The translations under genes were made by a program, and so were the position numbers. 10,687 bases of DNA from Thaumasiovibrio sp043421945 (lineage in GTDB: Bacteria; Pseudomonadota; Gammaproteobacteria; Enterobacterales; Vibrionaceae): the NCBI GenBank assembly GCA_043421945.1, contig JBHOGO010000116.1:1-10687 (forward strand), in the 5' to 3' direction. Shown here one piece after another: positions 6,073 through 10,687 of this stretch. The stretch's first letter is position 1. Each line of letters begins with the position of its first letter. The notes under the pieces were generated by a model. That model did no database searches. It was not told the origin of the DNA and saw nothing but the letters and a program-made list of their open reading frames with translations.

Positions 6073-7551
6073 ATGAAGAACAATCATCTCATTCATATTC
6101 AATTTTGCCCAGAAAGAGGCCTCCAAGAGCAGATTAGAGAACATTTGCTAACGCGGATTAACGAAGGCTACTTTGCCGACAAAGCCTTACCATCCTGTCG
6201 TAAATTGGCGACAATGCTTCGAGTTTCTAGAAACACGGTAACACTGGTTTACGATAGGCTCGTTGATGAAGGGTATTTACTGTCTCATCAGCGCAGTGGT
6301 TATTTCGCCAACCCTGAAGCGGTTGATGTCAACATGACCTCTGCGCAAACGACGCCCATTCGTGAAGCAAAGCCTGCACAGTTTTGGCACAAGCGACTAC
6401 GAGCAGATCTTGATAATCAACGTAATATTCAAAAGCCGAGTAACTGGCAACAATACCCTTACCCCTTTCTGTTTGGGCAACCTGATCACACCCTTTTCCC
6501 ATTAAATCACTGGCGTGAATGTGGTCGACTATCACAGCGAGCAACCGTCATCAAAGACTGGATTTCAGACTCTATTGATAACGATGACCCGATGCTTGTA
6601 CAACAGCTCAGAACCAATGTATTGAGTAAGCGCGGAATACAAGCACGTCCAGAACAGATTCTCATCACCGTGGGCACACAAAATTCGCTCTATCTGCTTG
6701 CCAATTTATTAGCGAGCAACAACGTGCGTGTTGGTATTGAGGACCCCGGTTACCCGGATGCAAGAAACATTTTCAGCAGCCATCAGGCGCATATTCAGCC
6801 GCTGAAGCTCGATCAACAAGGTGTTGAGATCAATGATGAGCTATTTGCCTGCGACTACGTATACACCACGCCAAGCCACCAAGTCCCGACCAATGTCACT
6901 ATGTCAAAAGGACGCAGAGAATCATTACTTAAAGCTGCCGAAAAAGAAGACTTTGTTATTATTGAAGACGACTACGACAGTGAAGTAAACCTCAGTCATG
7001 AGCCCTTACCTTCTTTAAAAAGCCTCGATAAACATGGACGCGTTATTTACGTGGGGAGTTTATCTAAATCATTATCGCCAGGTTTACGCATAGGCTTTAT
7101 GGTGGCTGACGAAGCATTGATATCAGCAGCTCGACAATTACGTCGCTTGATGTACCGACACCCACCAGCGAACAATCAACGCACCAGTGCATTGTTCATC
7201 TCGATGGGGTATTACGACACATACCTTCGTAAACTTAGAAATCACCACACAGACAAGTGGCATACCATGCGTTCAGCGATTGAAGAGTATCTTCCCGAAT
7301 GCATGACACAAGATACATTAGGTGGTAGTGCATTTTGGTTAAAACTGCCTGAAGGAGTCGATAGCCAACAAGTACGAGAAAATGCACAAGAAGCTGGCAT
7401 ATTAATAGAAAGTGGCGATGTGCACTTTATGAACCCACCGTACGACAATTGCCAATATATTCGGATGGGATTCAGTGCGATTCCTGAAGAAAAAATTACT
7501 ATCGGAATATCAAAGCTCGCTGTTGTCATCAATGAATTAACGTATAAATAA
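6073..7551 (+). CDS. tauR: MocR-family taurine regulator TauR
   Basis: A 492-residue MocR/GntR-type regulator. The N-terminus (about 8-75) is a GntR-like winged helix-turn-helix with the LPSCRKLATMLRVSRNTV helix-turn-helix at 39-56, followed by a linker. From about residue 130 it is a fold-type I aminotransferase-like domain with the cofactor signature intact: EDPGYPD at 223-229, Asp300/Tyr301 in EDDYDSE, Lys332 in GSLSKSLSPG as the PLP lysine, and Arg464 at the usual carboxylate-binding position. In the family this domain senses an amino compound through PLP; TauR of Rhodobacter capsulatus activates tpa and related genes in response to taurine. Assignment as TauR rather than GabR, PdxR or EhuR rests on gene order between tpa and the tauE-like gene. 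The start at 6073 has AAGGAG 6 nt upstream; an in-frame GTG at 6058 overlaps that site and is unlikely. No strong terminator follows; candidate TauR boxes begin 19 nt downstream. Confidence 0.92.
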   Translation: MKNNHLIHIQFCPERGLQEQIREHLLTRINEGYFADKALPSCRKLATMLRVSRNTVTLVYDRLVDEGYLLSHQRSGYFANPEAVDVNMTSAQTTPIREAKPAQFWHKRLRADLDNQRNIQKPSNWQQYPYPFLFGQPDHTLFPLNHWRECGRLSQRATVIKDWISDSIDNDDPMLVQQLRTNVLSKRGIQARPEQILITVGTQNSLYLLANLLASNNVRVGIEDPGYPDARNIFSSHQAHIQPLKLDQQGVEINDELFACDYVYTTPSHQVPTNVTMSKGRRESLLKAAEKEDFVIIEDDYDSEVNLSHEPLPSLKSLDKHGRVIYVGSLSKSLSPGLRIGFMVADEALISAARQLRRLMYRHPPANNQRTSALFISMGYYDTYLRKLRNHHTDKWHTMRSAIEEYLPECMTQDTLGGSAFWLKLPEGVDSQQVRENAQEAGILIESGDVHFMNPPYDNCQYIRMGFSAIPEEKITIGISKLAVVINELTYK

Positions 7552-7569
7552 CAAGACAAATTAAAACAG

Positions 7570-7581
7570 TAAGGACCAGAA
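7570..7581 (-). promoter_or_regulatory. Candidate TauR box 1
   Basis: The plus strand reads TAAGGACCAGAA; its complement TTCTGGTCCTTA closely matches the direct-repeat unit CTGGACYTAA that I recall for Rhodobacter capsulatus TauR. It is 11/12 identical, inverted, to box 3, and lies exactly 30 nt (about three helical turns) from box 2 in the same orientation. Confidence 0.55.
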
Positions 7582-7631
7582 TTAATTGCAAGTGTGTCAT
7601 AAGGACCGAAAGGAATAATAAGCAATTAATT
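7580..7631. repeat. Inverted repeat centred on TauR box 2
   Basis: A perfect 10-nt inverted repeat, AATTAATTGC (7580-7589) and GCAATTAATT (7622-7631), encloses 32 nt. Its centre (7605.5) coincides with the GGACC core of box 2 (7603-7607). It could be an operator dyad or, in RNA, an AU-rich hairpin weakly ending tauR; the long loop and lack of GC pairs argue against a good terminator. Confidence 0.4.
7600..7610 (-). promoter_or_regulatory. Candidate TauR box 2
   Basis: The plus strand reads TAAGGACCGAA, sharing TAAGGACC with box 1 in the same direction 30 nt away. Paired direct repeats on one face of the helix are the usual target of head-to-tail MocR dimers, although 30 nt is wider than most described pairs. 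Confidence 0.45.
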
Positions 7632-7679
7632 TTCAATCATATTTTGTGGCTTTGTTAGTCTGCCCCTAATAATTCATCG

Positions 7680-7691
7680 TTCTGGTCCTAA
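7680..7691 (+). promoter_or_regulatory. Candidate TauR box 3
   Basis: TTCTGGTCCTAA contains CTGGTCCTAA, 9 of 10 positions of the CTGGACYTAA unit recalled for TauR. It lies 64 nt before the tauE-like start in the orientation opposite to boxes 1 and 2, and overlaps the poor -35 element of a possible promoter, which suits a regulator that activates by contacting RNA polymerase. Confidence 0.55.
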
Positions 7692-7717
7692 TCAATCACC
7701 CCGACTATCGCTATTCT
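7689..7717 (+). promoter_or_regulatory. Possible promoter of the tauE-isfD transcript
   Basis: TAATCA (7689-7694) and TATTCT (7712-7717) are separated by 17 nt. They match 3/6 and 4/6 of the sigma-70 consensus. Poor elements are expected at an activator-dependent promoter, and the -35 overlaps TauR box 3. Transcription would start near 7724, about 30 nt before the first gene. The assignment is tentative. Confidence 0.3.
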
Positions 7718-7754
7718 AAAACCATCAATTACTCATCAATGGTTATAGGTCGGG

Positions 7755-8510
7755 ATGTTTATCTCAATAGTGGTGCCACTTGTCATTTTTTTTGCTGCAT
7801 TTATACGCGGATGTACAGGGTTCGGGTTTTCAGCAATCGCTATTTTGGTTCTCACCTTACATTACCCAGTATCAGAAACCGTTCCCGCTGTTTTGATGCT
7901 CGACTTATTGATTAGTTTACCTTTAGTTGCACAAAGTTGGGCTCGAACTGACTTTCAAAAGTTGACACCCATTTTATGGGCAACGTTAGCTGGCATACCG
8001 CTAGGGCTATTCATCCTGTGGTCTCTCCCTAACGATGCACTCAAGATACTCGTCCCGACGACGGTTCTCACATTGGCTGTGCTGCCTAGATTGAAATGGA
8101 CGTGGGCAACAACACTATTGCAGTCAAAAGTTGTCGCTGGCGTCATGTCCGGTTGGACAACCAGTGCGGTATCGGCAGGCGGAGCTCCCGTCGTTATCCA
8201 CCTTAAGCACAGTGATATGCCAGTTAATGAGCAACGCGATACGTTAATCAGTTATTTCTTTTTAACGACATGCCTAACGCTGGGAATCAGTTATGCAATG
8301 AGTAAACAGTTTTATTGGTTACCGGACAACCCTATACAGCAAGGCATTATGGCTATTAGCGGTGTTTTATCCGGTTTGTTTTATCACAGACGCTGTTCTC
8401 TCCAAAACAAGCGCTCTACTTATTTACACAACATCGCCTATTACTTGTTATTAACGCTGTCGATGTGTTCACTTTTGTTGGCGATAAACGCCGTCCTAAC
8501 GACACGATGA
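7755..8510 (+). CDS. TauE/SafE-family exporter, probably for isethionate
   Basis: A 251-residue integral membrane protein of the TauE/SafE (DUF81-type) family. Its two related halves each open with a Gly-rich re-entrant motif, IRGCTGFGFSAIA at 17-29 and VMSGWTTSAVSAGGAP at 130-145. Hydrophobic segments are at about 3-16, 24-36, 44-60, 72-89, 97-111, 125-148, 163-181, 196-210 and 227-247. Family members export sulfite, sulfoacetate or other organosulfonates. No sulfite-releasing enzyme is encoded here and the next gene, 14 nt downstream, is a sulfoacetaldehyde reductase candidate, so the likely cargo is isethionate, as proposed for IsfE in Klebsiella oxytoca. The ribosome site is modest (TAGGT, 4 nt before ATG). 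It is the first gene of the rightward transcript, behind three candidate TauR boxes. Transport of sulfite instead is not excluded by sequence. Confidence 0.85.
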   Translation: MFISIVVPLVIFFAAFIRGCTGFGFSAIAILVLTLHYPVSETVPAVLMLDLLISLPLVAQSWARTDFQKLTPILWATLAGIPLGLFILWSLPNDALKILVPTTVLTLAVLPRLKWTWATTLLQSKVVAGVMSGWTTSAVSAGGAPVVIHLKHSDMPVNEQRDTLISYFFLTTCLTLGISYAMSKQFYWLPDNPIQQGIMAISGVLSGLFYHRRCSLQNKRSTYLHNIAYYLLLTLSMCSLLLAINAVLTTR

Positions 8511-8524
8511 AAAGGAAATCTATT

Positions 8525-9286
8525 ATGTCGCTTCCTACTGTTTTTATTACTGGCGCAACATCAGGTTTTGGTCTTGCGACAGCACGTCTTTTTGCTAAAC
8601 AAGGTTATCCACTGATTATTACTGGACGCCGGAGTGACCGTCTTGCCGCTCTGGCAGACGAATTAGGTCAAGTTACTCCTGTGCATTGGCAAACACTGGA
8701 TGTTCGCGATGTAGAACAAGTTCATGACTTAATTGCCAACGTTCCTAGCGATTTTTTAAATATTGAAGTGCTCGTCAATAATGCAGGTCTTGCTCTGGGT
8801 GCAACACCTGCAGACAAAAGTAATCTAAGTGATTGGCATACGATGATCGACACTAATGTCACTGGCTTAGTCAATGTCACTCATACGCTGCTGCCTATTT
8901 TGAAGGCTCAGCCAAAAGCGTCAGTCATCAATTTAGCCAGTATTGCAGCTAACTGGTCTTATCCTGGCAGCCATGTTTACGGCGCGAGTAAAGCGTTTGT
9001 CGCTCAATTTTCTCGTAATCTACGCAGTGACTTTGCTGGCACAGGCGTTCGTGTCACTAGCTTAGAACCCGGTCTTTCAGAAAGTGAATTTAGCTTGGTG
9101 AGATTTAACGGCGACCAAAATAAATATAACGAAATTTACGAAAATACATCGCCACTTCAGCCAGAGGATATTGCTGACATTATTTTATGGATAGCAGAGC
9201 AACCAGCGCATATTAATATCAACAGCTTAGAGGTAATGCCTACCTCGCAAGCATGGGATAACTTCAAAGTGGTTAGAAACGCTTAA
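8525..9286 (+). CDS. isfD: Sulfoacetaldehyde reductase (SDR family)
   Basis: A 253-residue classical short-chain dehydrogenase/reductase, predicted to reduce sulfoacetaldehyde to isethionate with NADPH (EC 1.1.1.313) in the cytosol. The Rossmann motif TGATSGFG is at 9-16, Arg35-Arg36 after the second strand favours NADPH, NNAG is at 85-88, and the catalytic set is Asn111, Ser139, Tyr152 and Lys156 (YGASK). The length equals that of IsfD, and it resembles the YdfG-type serine/3-hydroxypropionate dehydrogenases, which are the main alternative. The choice of IsfD rests on its place next to a TauE-type exporter in a tpa cluster with no xsc. The start at 8525 has AAGGAA 7 nt upstream; the frame is open back to 8465, inside the exporter gene, without support. 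It lies 14 nt after the exporter stop, so the two are co-transcribed. The 12-nt palindrome ACGCTTAAGCGT overlapping the stop codon is too short for a terminator. Confidence 0.85.
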   Translation: MSLPTVFITGATSGFGLATARLFAKQGYPLIITGRRSDRLAALADELGQVTPVHWQTLDVRDVEQVHDLIANVPSDFLNIEVLVNNAGLALGATPADKSNLSDWHTMIDTNVTGLVNVTHTLLPILKAQPKASVINLASIAANWSYPGSHVYGASKAFVAQFSRNLRSDFAGTGVRVTSLEPGLSESEFSLVRFNGDQNKYNEIYENTSPLQPEDIADIILWIAEQPAHININSLEVMPTSQAWDNFKVVRNA

Positions 9287-9389
9287 GCGTCGTCTTTTCG
9301 CTACACAGCTTAAATTCCGCCATAACGGGACAATAAGCCTAGCCACATCACAACTATTTAATGATTAAATTAGAAAGAAGGAATTTATT

Positions 9390-10511
9390 ATGATCATCGG
9401 CGTACCTAAAGAGATTAAAGTTCACGAATACCGTGTAGGCATGACACCAGCAAGTGTCAGAGAAGTCGTCACACAGGGTCATACTGTCTACATCGAAACA
9501 ATGGCAGGCATTGGCATCGGTTGTAGTGATGACGAGTACCGCCTCGCGGGTGCAGAAATCCTCCCTGATGCAGACTCCGTTTTTGCAGCTGCTGAAATGA
9601 TCGTCAAAGTCAAAGAGCCATTAGCGGAAGAACGTGCACGCCTTCGCCCAAATCAACTGCTATTTACTTATCTTCACCTTGCCCCTGACTTGGCACAAAC
9701 TGAAGACTTACTCGCTAGCGAAGCTGTTTGTATCGCCTATGAGACCGTCACGGGTCCAAATAATTCACTGCCTCTACTGGCTCCGATGTCTGAAGTTGCA
9801 GGTCGTATGTCTGTGCAAGCTGGCGCTGTCTGTTTAGAGAAATCTCAAGGCGGCGTGGGTCTACTATTAGGTGGCGTCGCCGGTGTTTCACCAGCAAAAG
9901 TGACCATCATAGGTGGTGGTGTTGTTGGCGCTAACGCAGCACAAATGGCGATTGGTCTTGGTGCTGACACAACGATTTTAGATAACAATATCGATACATT
10001 GCGCCGTTTAAATGCTCAGTTTGGTGCTTCTGTGAAGACACTTTATTCAAATCAATTCAATCTTGAAGATGCCGTTGTTAATGCAGACTTGGTGATTGGT
10101 GGCGTACTCATCCCTGGGGCAGCAGCACCGAAGCTCGTGAGCGAAGAAATGGTTAAATCGATGCGAGCAGGTTCAGCGCTTGTTGATGTCGCTATTGATC
10201 AGGGTGGCTGCTTTGCAACCTCTCATGTCACCACACATGATGCACCAACCTATATTAAACATGATGTGGTTCACTACTGCGTCGGAAATATGCCCGGTGC
10301 CCTTGCACGCACCTCTGCTTTTGCACTGAATAATGCAACGCTACCTTATATTCTAAGACTCGCTAATCAAGGATATAAACAAGCTCTACTAAGTGACCCT
10401 CACCTACTAAACGGCTTAAACGTTATTCACGGTAAAGTGACCAACCAAAGTGTTGCAAGTAGTTTGGACCTCTCATTTATAGAGCAAGGCCAAGCACTCG
10501 AAGTTGCTTAA
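9390..10511 (+). CDS. ald: Alanine dehydrogenase
   Basis: A 373-residue NAD-dependent L-alanine dehydrogenase (EC 1.4.1.1), catalysing reversible oxidative deamination of L-alanine to pyruvate and ammonium. The opening MIIGVPKEIKVHEYRVGMTP and the normal length identify the family. Catalytic residues match those known from characterised enzymes: Arg15 and Lys75 bind the substrate, His96 acts as the acid/base and Asp270 lies near the nicotinamide. The nucleotide-binding motif GGGVVG is at 175-180, with Asp198 ending the second strand, as expected for NAD. In this setting it would recycle pyruvate for Tpa and release the taurine nitrogen as ammonium. AAGGAA lies 8 nt before the ATG. The 103-nt gap from isfD is longer than elsewhere in the cluster, so ald may be read through or have its own promoter; CGGGACAATAA at 9326-9336 is a loose resemblance to a TauR unit. 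A housekeeping role independent of taurine is also possible. Confidence 0.95.
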   Translation: MIIGVPKEIKVHEYRVGMTPASVREVVTQGHTVYIETMAGIGIGCSDDEYRLAGAEILPDADSVFAAAEMIVKVKEPLAEERARLRPNQLLFTYLHLAPDLAQTEDLLASEAVCIAYETVTGPNNSLPLLAPMSEVAGRMSVQAGAVCLEKSQGGVGLLLGGVAGVSPAKVTIIGGGVVGANAAQMAIGLGADTTILDNNIDTLRRLNAQFGASVKTLYSNQFNLEDAVVNADLVIGGVLIPGAAAPKLVSEEMVKSMRAGSALVDVAIDQGGCFATSHVTTHDAPTYIKHDVVHYCVGNMPGALARTSAFALNNATLPYILRLANQGYKQALLSDPHLLNGLNVIHGKVTNQSVASSLDLSFIEQGQALEVA

Positions 10512-10590
10512 GTATTTACAGTACAACAAAGAAAAATCAGAACACTATTTATTATTAAGTAATCATATAATGTCTGCAGGTTAATAAAAA

Positions 10591-10614
10591 AGGCAACGGA
10601 TTAATCCGTTGCCT
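10591..10614. terminator. Perfect 24-nt palindrome, terminator-like hairpin
   Basis: AGGCAACGGATT followed by its exact complement forms a stem of up to 10-11 bp. An A-run precedes it and no T-run follows, so as an intrinsic terminator it fits leftward transcription from beyond the right edge better than the end of ald. It could still act on the ald transcript as an mRNA-end stabilising hairpin. Confidence 0.65.
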
Positions 10615-10625
10615 CAGACTGCTGA

Positions 10626-10655
10626 CAAAGGTCTAGCCATCGGGCTAGACCTTTG
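10626..10655. terminator. Second hairpin downstream of ald
   Basis: A perfect 13-bp stem (CAAAGGTCTAGCC pairing with GGCTAGACCTTTG) closes an ATCG tetraloop, 11 nt after the previous hairpin. It lacks a real T-run on either side. It most likely forms a tandem transcription stop with the first hairpin, but a role in RNA stability is equally possible. Confidence 0.6.
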
Positions 10656-10687
10656 ATCTAATAGGGGTATCGAAATATGGATATCCC

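Noticed and set aside
7242..7625. Minus-strand open frame of 127 codons antisense to the end of tauR
   Set aside because: It lies opposite a well-supported conserved gene and its product resembles no family; it is a shadow of tauR codon use.
8465..8524. Upstream in-frame extension of the isfD-like gene
   Set aside because: It lies within the exporter gene, lacks a ribosome site and adds residues ahead of a normal SDR N-terminus.
10677..10687. ATG at 10677 preceded by AGGGG, possibly the start of the next gene
   Set aside because: Only 11 nt are inside the window, the spacing is long, and the leftward orientation of the hairpin at 10591 suggests a converging gene instead.

Overview
The window looks like chromosomal DNA from a marine gammaproteobacterium, most likely a member of the Vibrionaceae. 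This is inferred from protein sequence style, moderate GC content and gene content; no rRNA or other marker gene is present. About 85% of it is one functional unit for using taurine, probably as a nitrogen source. The genes are a taurine ABC importer (tauA, tauB, tauC), taurine:pyruvate aminotransferase (tpa), a MocR/GntR-type regulator (tauR), a TauE/SafE-family exporter, a short-chain dehydrogenase that fits sulfoacetaldehyde reductase (isfD), and alanine dehydrogenase (ald).

Layout. 1-863 holds two genes unrelated to taurine that converge on a shared bidirectional terminator: a secreted Rap1a/Tai-like small protein (+) and a 49-residue hypothetical protein (-). At 864-1168 there is a non-coding gap. 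At 1169-4132 tauABC is read leftward, with tauB and tauC overlapping by 4 nt. A strong bidirectional hairpin (4304-4332) separates it from tpa (4397-5818, also leftward). tpa and tauR (6073-7551, rightward) diverge from a 254-nt control region. A 203-nt region with three GGACC-type boxes, likely TauR operators, precedes the rightward genes tauE-like (7755-8510), isfD-like (8525-9286) and ald (9390-10511). Two strong hairpins follow ald before the right edge.

How the genes work together (family knowledge plus inference). TauABC imports taurine. Tpa moves its amino group to pyruvate, giving L-alanine and sulfoacetaldehyde. Ald oxidatively deaminates alanine, returning pyruvate and releasing ammonium and NADH. 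The SDR reduces sulfoacetaldehyde to isethionate, and the TauE/SafE protein probably exports that isethionate. There is no sulfoacetaldehyde acetyltransferase (xsc), phosphotransacetylase or taurine dehydrogenase in the window, so carbon and sulfur appear to be discarded while nitrogen is kept. The pathway has been described in other gammaproteobacteria. What is worth a second look here is the operator architecture, the unusual TauB and TauC sequences, and the two small uncharacterised genes at the left edge.
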